Part shown: piece after piece, positions 24,266 through 64,000 of the stretch
Layout: each line of letters starts with the position of its first letter
Position numbering within the stretch: position 1 is the stretch's first letter
DNA from: Clytia hemisphaerica
Lineage: Eukaryota > Cnidaria > Hydrozoa > Leptothecata > Clytiidae
DNA length: 64,000 bases
Direction: 5' to 3'
Assembly (NCBI GenBank): GCA_902728285.1
Contig: CACVBU010000758.1
Span: 992,001 to 1,056,000 of the forward strand
Translations under genes and position numbers: made by a program
Notes under the pieces: generated by a model
The model's database searches: none
Told to the model about the DNA's origin: nothing
The model's input: the letters and a program-made list of their open reading frames with translations, nothing else

Positions 24266-26177
24266 ATGGAAAAGTTTGAGAGCATAATTATAAGTGACGA
24301 TAATTTGTTAACAAATGCCTTCAAAACTTTGAATGTTTTTCGTGAGAATGGGGAACTTTGTGACGTTGTTCTCAAAACAGATGATGGTATTGCAATTCCT
24401 GCTCACAAAGTTGTTTTGAGTGCTTCCTCTCCTTATTTTCGTGCTATGTTTACACTCAACTTTGTTGAATCTTCAAGTTCATTCATCGATATGAAGTATG
24501 TTCCTGGAACGGCGTTACGAGACATGGTGAACTATTTTTACACCGGACAACTCTGTGTGAATCATTTAAATGTCATTGGATTGATAGAACTTTGCCATGT
24601 CTTACAGGTGGACGGATTGATTGAAAAATGCGAAGTTTTTCTGAGGCGCAATCTGTCAACTCGTAATTCTCTTGGTTTGCAAGCATTTGCCAGACATTAC
24701 TCTTTGGCTGGTTTGAAGGATCATGCCATGAGATTTAGCTGCTGGAATTTTAGTCATATTAAGGAGGAGGAAGAATTCTTTTTGATGCCACAGAAAGAGT
24801 TAAAACAACTGATAGCTCACGATACTTTGAAGGCACAGTCGGAAGAAAGTATCCTTGAGGCTGCAATTAAATGGCTCGTTTATGATTTTGACAACAGAGA
24901 AAAACAGTTTGAGGAATTACTTGCTCACATCAGATTCCCATTGATGAGCCAGAAATATTTATTGGAAAGTGAGCTTGTCAAATATATTCGTGAAAAATTT
25001 CCAACGTCTAGTAATTTGATTACCAAAGCAATAGACTACCATTCTCAAAACCCAGGGCTTGATAACATTTTTGAATTGAAAAACTTTTCACCACGTCTGG
25101 CCTCAGAAGATATCTTTGTAATTGGGGGTTGGTCTAATGGTCAAAAGCTCAGTACTGTTCAGTGTTTCAATGTTGATACCTTGAAATGGACTTCTGTAAA
25201 CAATATGACTATTGCACATGTTGCAAAAGAGCATTACTTCAGAGTTATTGTATCCCAAGATGAGCTGTATACTGTTGGCTACAATAAAGTTATGAAGTAT
25301 GACCCTGTTGAAAGTGCTTGGTATAAATTTGCTGATGGACCAGAAGTTCAATGTAAATGGGCAGGTGTTTGTGAATACGATAATGGATTCTATGTTATTG
25401 GTGGCAGTACAAATAAAACAAGTAAACGCTTCAATATTCAGAAAGCAACATGGGAGGACCTTCCTGTTGGCCATCATGCAAGGTTTAATAATTTTCAATT
25501 ATAATGGATTTTTTTTTCTACCACAAATATTAGTTCCCGCAAAAAATTAGTTCCAATAAGTTAGTAATTATTTCAAACTTGTGTTTGAAAAATCTAAATT
25601 ACTTATTATATAAGAAATAAAGATGTTTCAAGCAATAATATTTAGAGGTCTTAATAGGCTTCAAATTGGAAAGAATCTATAATGTAGCAAACTTTAGTTA
25701 TACTATGGTAATTATTATTTTAGGTACTATCCTGGAATTGCTGTTATGAATGAAAATTTGTATGTTATCGGTGGACTGGATAACAAATGGAGGCCGTTGA
25801 AAGTTTGTGAAATGTATGATCCACGACAGAGAAAATGGATTGAAATTGCAAAGTTACGCTCTCCAAGATGGAATTTAGGTGTTGCTACACTCAGAAATAG
25901 ACTTTATGCCATTGGTGGAAATCATAATTTAGAACAATTTGCAAATACTGTTGAAGTGTATGACCCAAAAGAAGATAGCTGGGAGCGCTCGGTTGCATCA
26001 ATGAACTGTGGACGAAGATGTTTAGGAGTTGCAGTTGTGAATGATTTGATTTATGTTGTAGGTGGACGAGTAACCAATACCATTGAATGCTACGATGAAG
26101 ATAAAGATGAATGGAAAATAGTTGGCTCTGTCAATTCGTGTTGTAATTTTGGATGTGTGGCATTGAGGCTGATCTAA
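24266..26177 (+). CDS. BTB-BACK-kelch protein (KLHL family), 2 exons, 556 aa
   Basis: Exon 1 is 24266-25482 and exon 2 is 25724-26177; the AG|G codon is split and translation continues in frame (1671 nt with TAA). The first in-frame ATG, at 24266, is used. BTB/POZ domain about residues 20-125 (GELCDVVLKTDDG, AHKVVLSASSPYFRAMF); BACK about 130-235; six kelch blades from about 290, each with a GG doublet or its remnant (DIFVIGG, ELYTVGY, GFYVIGG, NLYVIGG, RLYAIGG, LIYVVGG) and a later W. Family role: substrate adaptor for CUL3 ubiquitin ligase, BTB binding CUL3 and the propeller binding substrate. The exact KLHL subgroup cannot be assigned. The intron interrupts the propeller inside blade 3. 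The donor gtttaa is weak. Blade 2 has lost the second Gly. Possible poly(A) signal aataaa at 26348-26353. Confidence 0.93.
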
Positions 26178-27784
26178 TTTGAAAATATGTAAGTCTTTCT
26201 TGATATTATTTATGATGTCTCTCTTTTTAATGATATGATCTTGCCCAAATTTACATACGCTAGTGGTGAAGGGGAAATTTAGGAGCTAACAATAACGTAA
26301 TGATGTCTTTTAAATGTCATTGGACTGAATGGTAGATTTCTACTTCAAATAAAATAGAAAATAGATTATGGTATATTCATATGGTTATTGTGTAATCAAT
26401 GAATTTATGCACTCAGCGTGAAATCTCTTTAAAAAGATTGTAAGTGATATGAAAAAAATCATGTTTGAGGTTTTTTCTTTCAACCGACCAAATCAAATTT
26501 GGTACTTGATACTCAATTTAATTACCTTGATTAACTTTAATTAGAAAAAATTGAGTTTCTTTTGATCTATATTTAGAGGAGATGTTTCTGCTTTTGATAT
26601 TGGCTGATGTTGTGAATGTGTGTTATTTTTCCTTTGGAGTCTTATGTTTTTGTATTTCTCTCAATTGTGATCATTGGAATATGGAAGGAACTTTAAAGGA
26701 AATATTTCAGATTCCCTCTACTTTAAAAAATAATAATCAAAGAATGGCTTTTTAAATCATTGCTTATTGACACTCTTAGCATTAGATTAGGAAAAATCCC
26801 TGGCTCTTGTCATTCAATAAAAGATAATTATGCAAATAATCTCTTTGATTCTGAATCGATTAGAATGTATTTTGATTTGAAAAACAGGCAGTTTAATTTG
26901 AAAAGACTGACTTAGGAACTTTCCTATACCTACGTTATGTTTTGATTTTATTTATATAAAAGATTTCTTGTAGGAACAAAAGAACGGGTTTAAGGGCAAC
27001 ACATTATAAACGGACGCAAGGCTAATTCTTCTATTTTTTTCTGATTTCCTTTAGTTACATTTTATAAAGGCGCTAGTTCCTGCTCTGTCATTGACCTTTT
27101 TTGTTTTTCATTTGCCTTGGAAAAGAAGGAAGTGTAAAGTGACGTCATGCTTTTCAATTATGATGTAATCTTGCAATCTTATTTTCCTGACAACGTTTTT
27201 TTCTTCAATTACTGAAGTTTCCAGGTTTTTGTTACACCAAGCCGGATAGACATAATTAATATAATAAGTTTTACTCATTTCAAGATACTTTCGTTCATGT
27301 TTATTTTGTCGTTAAATTTATCCCACAACAACAAAACAGTGTTTAAAGTTTTTAGAACTTTATAGAATGAAATTCCTTTGCTGTTTAAATTGTACACAAC
27401 TCAAGCACATCATGATCTACAGGCCTTTGTACTTTTCAACAAGAAGACTTGTTAATTCTATAAGAATTTTAATGTTTCAAACCTTATTGTAAAGCTTTTC
27501 TTGTTTGACTAGAGATCAGTTCACGTTAAGTCAATAAATTTGTGTTTATTTTGTTTGAATAATACAAACAAAGCCGAAATTTAGATCTGAGATTTGTTAT
27601 CAAATCAAATCACTCCTGTATCAATGTAGTCATTTTAGCATAGAGCTTATTATAACTCCACAATGTCTGATGATACCTTGACATGATAGCTTGTGATATA
27701 AGAAACATTTACTTCAAAAACCTTATTCTTCGCCTGGTCAAAGCCCTTACTTGATGAAAACTAGAAAAGGTACCGCAAATCTTT
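26178..27784. other. Kelch 3' UTR and intergenic AT-rich DNA
   Basis: Contains aataaa at 26348-26353 and another at about 26816. A strong 5' splice consensus (gtaagt) lies just after the stop, at 26189. No other gene seen. Confidence 0.45.
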
Positions 27785-28136
27785 CTTCCGTAAGCGACCC
27801 GAGCCCTGATTTAGCGGCCCAAGACCTGAATTACCGGCTCAAGACGTGGAAAACGTTGCGATTTCTGATACTTGCATGTTTGCCCTGATTTTAGAATAGC
27901 GCTGAAGAGCTGAATCATCGCCTTAAAAAGGTCAAAAAACTGTTCAAATACATTAATTACAAAATCATCAAATGGAAGTAGGAAATAACCGTTCATTTAT
28001 CCTCGTTTATCAAAGAAAAATCTCAGAAATCGCAAAGTTTTCCAGGTCTTGGGCCAATAATTCAGGTCTTGGACCGATAATTTAGATCTTGGGCCGGTAA
28101 ATCAGGGCTTGGGTCGCTTACGGAAGTAAAATTTGC
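27776..28136. mobile_element. Foldback element, long imperfect TIRs
   Basis: cttccgtaagcgacccgagc (27785-27804) mirrors gggtcgcttacggaag (28111-28126), and the homology continues inward through a cctgaattaccggctc block, where caagacctgaatt-type units recur. Imperfect gcaaat / atttgc extend the ends. Confidence 0.75.
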
Positions 28137-30225
28137 AAAGGCGCCATTGTAAAGAGAAAACTGATTTGCTCCGTAAAAGTCTAATAGGAAGAAATTTTTC
28201 AAGCTTTGTAAGGAAAATACATGCGATTCGATAAAATTATGCTCGGTTTAAAAAGTCAAAATTTTAAGCATATATTAAATTTTTTGATTATTTTGAGTGT
28301 ATTAAGCAAAGTGATGTAACCTTCATGACGAATTTAACTTCCTGAACAAAAATTTATACCTTATATGGAAAGAAATTTGGAAATAATTTTTACAAACAAA
28401 ACAGGATTTTTATTACCCTCTAAGACACTTCAAGTGTCCAAATTTAAAGTTTAAAAGTGATGTAATTAATTTTTGTTCTATTTTTTGCCAGGAAGGAGGC
28501 TTATGATGTACATTCGTGGAAAGCAGATGAACTTTATAAAGATTTTGGAAGAATCCGAAACATTTTGTAAACACAGCTCATCAGGAAATTGGAGGTAGGC
28601 TTAGCCCCGATTAAAATTATTTAATGTATATATTTTTTAAAACGAAATGCATAAAGTTTTTTATAAAACGTACAATAAGTCTACCATACAGTATGTCATA
28701 TTTAATGACAGGTCATTTGATTTTTTCTTATATCCCTTATATTTTCAATCTTTATGGAGGCTTCTTAGTTTTTTCCCTTTTTAGACCTTTTTTGCCGTTT
28801 TTATGGCTTAAAACGCTATGTCAGTACATTTTTAAGTCTCACGTCGCAATGATATTCTTATGCTTATAGGAAACTGTTTTCATCGCAGGACAGTTTTTGA
28901 GAGAATTTCACAGCTTGTTATGTGGTTAACCAATTATAATGAACTGTGATTTAAGCGCCAGATAAAAATGTTGTCCCCTCTATTGTGATTTTCTAACCAA
29001 ATATGAACATTGCTCTGTATCCTTTTTCTCATCATTCAAGAGTTTTCGAATCTGTGTTTTTTATTAACAAGCGTGAGGAAATGTAACTATCCAATGCAAT
29101 CCAATGCAATCCATCAGTTTTTAATTATCTTATCGCTCTTACAGTACATTCGATGAGAATGCACAGTTCATTTTAATTAACCATATGTCTCAGATTGAGT
29201 TTATTTTACTGTCCGAAATTTTGTTAAATGAGCGACAAACTGACTATAAGTGGCAGACAGTTGCCAAAAGCCAGAGTCTTTTAGTTCTGTTATATTACAT
29301 GTTTTTTTTATAAGCAAGTGTCTGTCCTTATGTCAGGCTCGCATTATGCTTAGTATTCTATTGTTCTCAAACAATAGAGCCATTGTTTAGGTACCAAAAA
29401 CTGAGCCTGCATATGCTTATAAATGTTATGCTTATAAAAGAAAAAACATGTATGCCTTATTATTTTCATTTCGAAATATTCTAAAATTTCGATCACAGAA
29501 AACAATCAAGTCCTGATCACAGTCAATGGCATAAATTTGGGCAGTTTATAAAGGAATAATTGGTTTCGATAATAGATATTTTAATTACGCTGAATATGCG
29601 AGGACTTATTGCCACTTCCCCCTTTTTTGCAGAGATCAAGAAGGAAACGTTATTTCGCCTTTTATGGTATTTTTATCGAATTCTTGTTATCAAATCTGTT
29701 TTTTAATTTTCGATATGAATTTTCAAAACATATTAAGATTAAAATCTTATTAGCTTATTAGCATGGCTTATTAAAAATTCCTTGTTTTTATGCTGACTAG
29801 AATCACTACTAGTAGTTTTACATTTCTCTATTTGTATTTGTCTATGAAGTCTAAGGAATAGCCTAGGATCTGATGAAAACTTCCCTTGACCAGAGTTGAC
29901 CTTTTATACTATAGGCTTGACTTAAAGTGTAAGTCTTTGAACCCGGTTTTATCTTTCCTTATACCCCCTTCTCGTAGACCCGGTAGGATTTTTTAAGCCA
30001 GTGGGAATAAAAATAACGGACTGAAACTCGATTGGGATTGATATTCCCATATTTTTTATGGGTGGGAATTTCAATAGTTTTGCGTTCAAGTCGGAAAATT
30101 CAGTGGGATGGAGTATATACTGCATCATCGCTCTGAACAAAGTTTTAAGAAGGGACAGTAAATTTTGAGTAGATTTTGTTTGTATGTCGTTCTCCCTGGG
30201 GGGGGGGCACTGACCTTGACGGCTG
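28137..30225. other. Intergenic; one exon-like segment, otherwise nothing
   Basis: 28495-28593 is bounded by ttttttgccag and ag|gtaggc and is open in one frame. No protein family is recognised. Confidence 0.3.
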
Positions 30226-30518
30226 ACGGGGATGTGCCGCTGGAGTTTGAAAAGTGGACCCTGTCAGATATGAATGTTTTTTAAATTTTGGACTTTTTCA
30301 GAACGAAAAATTTGCCCACTTTAACCCTGAAAAGTAGCATAAAGGATTTAAAGTAGACGAAAATCAAAAACTTTCTAATTTTCACCCTGAAAATTGTCCA
30401 AAACGACCAAAAATTGACCCTGTCAGCAGGTCCACATCTTGAAAATTAGTAAATTTTGGACCCTGTCAGATATCAAATAGCCTAGAAAAGGGACCTTGAT
30501 CAACGGCACGTCCCCCGT
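30226..30518. mobile_element. TIR element with internal ggaccctgtcagatat direct repeats
   Basis: Imperfect inverted ends acggggatgtgccg (30226-30239) and cggcacgtcccccgt (30504-30518). The 16-mer ggaccctgtcagatat is repeated exactly at 30256-30271 and 30458-30473. Confidence 0.6.
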
Positions 30519-31581
30519 ACCTAATTTTGCCTAAGTATCCCCCTAAGTGAATGTTTTTGGAAAAAGTACACGCGTCTGGTCAAGAGGGTAAAAGGGGGTT
30601 GAGAATATTTATTCCTAATATAATTTGAAGAATATTTTAAATCATACCTAGCTTTGATACATGTACAAAATGATGTAAATAAATAGAAGGTCATTTATAT
30701 CCATTATGGTTTTGTATAATGTTTGGTACGTTTTGAGTGTTATTTATTATTTTATGAAACAACTTTAACTTTTTATATTCATCAGATGGACAAATGGATT
30801 ATCTGTACTGAATTTTTTATTTCGCCAATTACTCTTTATCCCCTTCGTCGTGAGTTCGCGAAAAAGATTTTATCGCAGTAAATCCCATATACAACAATTA
30901 ACGAGCATTATCTTTTCGATCAGGTTAAGGGCCGTCATTCTCTATTTTAGAAATATTTTTCGAAAGCAGAAAAAATTAATTTGAAGTTTGTCTCTTTGTT
31001 CATGCTCAATATTACCCAAGCCTTTTAAGCATAGTTTTATTTGTTCCTGTAATTTTCATAAAGTGACAATAGAAATTCAATGGAATACAGTCCGTAAAAT
31101 ACCGTTGCCTTTTCTTTAAAACAGAAGTAATTCCGAAAAATTAATGGCTATGGAGCCTTTGAAAAGATTAGATGCAAAAGCAGAGATCGTAGCCGGATGG
31201 AGACATCATTCCTCAAATTTTATAAGGCGGTAACCGGTCTGCAAAGTACCAAATACTGATGCGACTGATTTTTTCTGTTACTAGCCTCTCGTTTTTTGGT
31301 AAATCAGCCTTCGGGAAAAGAAATGTCAGTTAAATCAAACTAGCCAATCAGTTAATACAAGATGTTAGTCTACATTCTGGTCTTTAAAAGACGAAAGTTG
31401 ATCGAGCCAAACTTTTGCAAATCACCTTCATCGATTATTAAAATTCAAGGTCAATTTTAAGATTTTGACCCCCCAAGATGATGATATCAAGCACCCTAGG
31501 GGTGCCATGGCCGTTAAACGATTCTGCGACGTAAAAGGTCAGTGCCGTAAAACAGGATGAAGCGTTTAGTTTAGGGTCCTG

Positions 31582-32824
31582 GTACAGCACCTGACCCCGG
31601 GAATGTAGGTTTCTCATTTTTTAGCATGGTAGCCCTAACGATAGTTCAACTTCATAAAAACTTGTTTCAGAGCATACTGTTACATATTACTGATTATATC
31701 TAGACATAGAATTTTAACTTGAATTGATTTTTCAGGCGAAAATCTGAATCGAAGTTGATTGGATACTACTCAAATTGAGACATTTTAAAAATAAATCCTC
31801 TCTAAATCGAAATCTATTGGAATTAAGTTATGATGATAGGGTATTTTCTTATTCCTAATGAACTAAGGAAATGTGGGAAATAGTCCATTTCAATATTTAT
31901 TGTTCTAAGTTAGATATTTTAACGAAAATGTTTGACCTACCTTTTGGGGTTAGTTGACATACAATTTGGGAGCCTTCATAACCGAACATAAAAAGTCTGT
32001 CAAATTATATAAAACTTTTTTGTTGTACTTTCATAACATGAAAGTATTACCTGAGAGATGATTAATGTTGGCATTTTAAGCTTTTACGACGTGTCCCAGA
32101 CCCGCTGGGACCCCAGCCCAATCAGAAAATTTGCCTAAGTTTAAAACAATAGAATTTCTATCCCCATTGGGAATTTAGTAGAAATTTTTTGACCCGATGT
32201 GGGAAAAGTTCCACCGGGGCTGTGAGGCAGGGGTGTTGTTACATTATGTATTCACATATTTTAACACAGAATCTTCAACCTACAAAATAAAAACAACTTT
32301 CTTGTCTCTTCTTTTCGTCCTTTCTTTTAAATTCCATCATTTGTAGCAAGATAAAATTAATATCTTTGTTAATTTTTTGTCAGAGTATATTTCTAAAGTA
32401 TGAATTTCACTTAGAGAACAAACATTTCCGATGAATACTGAAATTTCGTTCTCAGCAACCGAATCTTTTCACCTACATTCTGGGGGTTAAAAAGCGAAAA
32501 AAATCAAATTTTCAGAATAACAAAAGCTCTTTAGAATATTGTATTGGCATAAAATATTTCTAAAATTTCCTGTTATAATTAATTCAATCGAAAAAATATC
32601 AACATTTTACTATTACTAGATTTAAAGCCATAAAACCAAACCTACATTCTGGGGGTTATAACGAAAATGGGAGTCAACTTCAAGGACCAAAAAATTTAGC
32701 CTATCCATCAAAAGTAATGAAACTAACCCCAGGGAAAGGATTTTGGGAGTTTTTTTTAATGCAAATCTACATCTCTCAGGTCTGATTCAAATTGCACCTA
32801 CATTCTCGGGGTTAGGTGCTGTAC
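31582..32824. mobile_element. TIR element (1243 bp) with internal cctacattctgggggtta copies
   Basis: Ends gtacagcacc (31582-31591) and ggtgctgtac (32815-32824) are perfect inverts; the similarity runs on through tgaccccgggaatgtaggt and acctacattctcggggtta. Two further copies of the inner motif lie near 32473 and 32640. No coding region. Confidence 0.7.
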
Positions 32825-35344
32825 TTAAGAATTAAAAATATCAAGATTCTTTATATTTTTCGACCTTTGGACTCTGGGTTGAGTGAGTGAAAGAAAGATT
32901 TCGAGAAGACTCAAGCTGCGAACGCACTCACTAAGATAACTTCTATCAAAGTATTTTAAATAGCTTTACACCGTACAACCACAGCAATGAAAAACAAATC
33001 TTAAAGGATGGAAAGGAAAATGTTTCGAGGGGCTGTTTAGGCTGGCTTTTACTCATGAAAACATGCACTGCATGTTTTTCTCTAAAATTTTGATTAGGAT
33101 ATAAGCATCCCTCAAGCATATTTTTAGCCTTATTAAGCTTTCGACCTAAAGCATCTCTGAGCCTGTTTTCGGATTTTTATATGCTTATAAAAAAAACATG
33201 TAATTATTGAACTTACATCCCCGTCAACGCGTCCATCAGATTCATCAGTGCGTAAGGGAGTCCTGGGAGGCCTGGCTTTGAGGGTGGTTCGAAGGTTAAA
33301 TAGCCGTGAGATGGAAAAGTTGTTCTTTCTTTTGTTGTGGGCAAATGTTAAAAGTTAAAAATGCCCTTTAATTATTTGAAATTTCATAAACTCACATAAG
33401 CTCACTATGTTACTATGTTACTTAACTTTTTTTTGCCAATGTTCAGCCAAAATGTTCTCGTCCATCAAGCGTCATTCTTAAATTCCCGAAGACGAGAAGA
33501 AATTTCCCGGAGGCAAAAATAACGAAAGAATTGAATTTAAGTCATTTAATTTATCTTAAAATTTTGATAGTTTCCTAATTTTTGGCAATTTCATAAGTTG
33601 AAAAAAAAAAGATTCTGTCTATAAACAAATTTGAATAAAATAAAAATTAACTGAATCAGAGGAATGTAAAGAGATGGAAAAACAGCTTTTCTGATTACTC
33701 AAAGTTCAACGATCACTTCTATTGAAAATTCTATTGTAAAAACGTTGATTAGGTCATTAAATGAAAGTCCAGAAAAGACGGCTCGCCAAACAAATCGAAC
33801 GGTTTTTACATGATTTGACGATAAAAATGAAAGTTTGTTTTCCTTTTTTGCCGATTACTAGTTCAATTTTTAAGAATAAGGAGCAATATTTTTACCAATG
33901 TATATGGCAAAAGAAATTCTTAAAGCAATGAAATTAAATTAGTTCTTGTAAAACTGTCAGAAGTCGAGTAAAAGCAAGATAAAGTTATAATTTTCTCGAG
34001 CTCTAGCTTTCCAATATTATGGTGCAGTCATGATGCGGTTATATCAGTAGAATCGCTAGGAAATTCTGAGCAAGAAGATGTAGGTACCTTTTCGTATAGG
34101 AGAGGTGTACCCAAAATATAAGCCCTAAAAGTTTCCGCATAACCAGGCTTGAAACAAAAGAATTTTGTCACAACACGCTAAGTATGCAGATTTTTTATAG
34201 TGACAACAAAAGAAACCTATTTACTCGACATAAACTCTCTTAAGGGCAAGAGACCTGGTATATGACGAGCCGTTTTTCCATTGTTTTCAAGAAGATGTTT
34301 TTCCATCTCTTTACATTCCTCTGACTGAATAAAAAGGTGGATAAAAATAACCGAAAAAAGTACGAAAAAAAACAAAATTAATTAAGCTATCATACATGGG
34401 TACAAAACAAACAGACAAAAAAACAATACCTAATTACCACAAATTAAATGAGATATAATTAATTCTTAAGGTACACTTTTCACTCCTTTCGAGAAGTCGA
34501 ACCCATTTGGGCTCGAAAATAATGTATCGCTACAAAAAAAAAAAAAAAATTCGAACCGTATTTTATCCATCATCATATATTCAAAATTAAGTCTTCGTTC
34601 GATTCATTCCGGAACCACCTACACGGAGGCGGGGTTAGGTGTTTACACCTTTACACAAAAAAGTTTGCATTACTGACAAAAGTAAATAATAATAAAAGAA
34701 GATATATAATAAAAACAAGTTTTTACAAAAAAATTGAGAAATATTTTTCATTTACATGCTATAGAATTTATCATTGATCCCCTTAATCTAAATAACCGAA
34801 TTGCAAAGTTTCTAGATAAAAAAACTGCCCTGAAAATGAAGTTTGAAGCTTGCCATCGTCCTGTTAATAGCTGTTATCATTTGAATGAAAATAGAAACAA
34901 CGGATTCCTACAACCTGGTCCGCGCCATGGTTTTCATGCCCAAAATGTAGTGACGGCTACGCCAACGTTTTGATTTTGACCCCATGAAAGTCTGGAATTT
35001 AAAAGAACCTATTCTTTGTAAAAACTGAGGGCCCATGACTGTCCCCTGCACAGACGCAGATCATGAACAGACAAAGTATGTTGAAAATAAATAGCTTGAA
35101 TTTCCTATTTCCTTTAGCAACAGACATTTTAAATGAACAGTTTACCCGTTTTCAGGATAACCTAACAAAACGTCGTTCTGAGAGTGTTCAAAATAAGTCT
35201 TCAATCTTTATAACGTGACTTTTGACCATTAACTTCTACCACCCAACAGTCATCACAATAGAAGGTGGAACCAGTACAAGCTGACCTGCGACGGGACACT
35301 CTTTATCCCACCGATGAAACAATTTGTTATACAGTATTGCGTTT
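32825..35344. other. Intergenic downstream of NEDD4-like gene
   Basis: Includes a 29-bp perfect inverted pair at 33655-33683 and 34296-34324 and an A-run at about 34532. No gene recognised. Confidence 0.45.
33655..34324. repeat. Inverted repeat pair, 29-bp perfect arms
   Basis: tcagaggaatgtaaagagat (33655 on) is mirrored by atctctttacattcctctga (34305-34324), the identity extending through the ggaaaaaca end of the arm. Probably the ends of a 670-bp non-autonomous element. Confidence 0.65.
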
Positions 35345-63567
<28,223 letters not shown>

Positions 63568-63665
63568 CTGGTGAAGGTGGAAAGGTTAATAAAGCAGAAG
63601 ATCTATGTGAGAGGGGTTAGCAATTACTTTCAGTGTCAGAATAATAAAAGAAATGTAATCACTGT

Positions 63666-64000
63666 TAGGGACCGCGAAAGACGGGGGTAAAATGGTTGGA
63701 ATCGACCAAAATGTTGTTTTTAGGTTTTAGACCACCTATAACCATGGGATAAGGTTTAGAAGCATTCTTATCATTAAATAAATGTCCTGTAAAAGTTTGG
63801 TGGCCATAACTTTATTTTTTATGAAAATATGAGCAATTTTGTAAAATTTTGAATGGCAGACGACCTACCAACAGAAAATTGGATTTAGACAGGTGAGCGC
63901 GTCCTCAAACCCCCATGATGTTATACATTTTTGGAACTGGAAGAGATCAGCGCTGTTTGTTTTTTTTGTCTCATTGACCCAATCAAATCCTACAAAAAAT
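63666..64000. mobile_element. Second copy of the 1771-2751 TIR transposon, inverted, cut by window edge
   Basis: Begins with the TIR tagggaccgc and follows the reverse complement of 2751 downwards with only a few differences (for example one C to T and one single-base indel in the first 120 bp). Confidence 0.9.

Overview
The window is a piece of an invertebrate animal nuclear genome: AT-rich, with short spliced exons, GT-AG introns, and dense DNA-transposon debris. Evidence for a metazoan is direct: a GDNF/GAS1 cysteine-rich domain, a WDR41 orthologue, a BRF2-type TFIIIB subunit, a BTB-BACK-kelch protein and a NEDD4-type HECT ligase. Retention of BRF2 and WDR41, plus a Naiad-type Penelope element and a Helentron, argues for a non-insect, non-nematode invertebrate (for example cnidarian or mollusc). 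I cannot name the species.

Layout, left to right. (1) 1-443: last exon of a plus-strand GDNF/GAS1-domain gene. (2) 3634-14968, minus: a complete 16-exon WDR41 gene that I assembled by hand (452 aa), facing the first gene tail to tail; its introns hold several MITEs and foldback elements. (3) 16111-17809, minus: a complete two-exon BRF2-like gene (485 aa) whose first exon is only a zinc ribbon. (4) 17810-24265: intergenic, with a nested pair of inverted-repeat elements. (5) 24266-26177, plus: a complete two-exon BTB-kelch gene (556 aa). (6) 26178-35344: intergenic, several TIR elements. (7) 35345-63567, minus: the 3' part of a NEDD4-type E3 ligase, 14 exons (444 aa) covering the last WW domain and the whole HECT domain; its 5' part lies beyond the right edge.

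The NEDD4 gene is the host of the most interesting DNA. Its 10.7-kb intron holds a Helentron with two reading frames: one carries a 2A ribosome-skipping motif followed by an OTU/C76-like cysteine protease, the other is a Rep-helicase-endonuclease polyprotein. The protease's expected DSHSR motif sits in the -1 frame behind a run of eight T. Its 6.6-kb intron holds a full-length N-terminal-GIY-YIG Penelope-like element (Naiad type, CxC motif) with near-identical 646/649-bp pseudo-LTRs. Both large elements lie in the same orientation as the host gene. Host exons remain intact and splice in frame around every insertion.

The host genes have unrelated jobs: Pol III transcription (BRF2), lysosomal/C9orf72 complex scaffolding (WDR41), and ubiquitin ligation (kelch adaptor of CUL3, NEDD4). 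I see no operon-like logic. All exon models are read directly from splice sites, frame continuity and family resemblance; no database search was possible.
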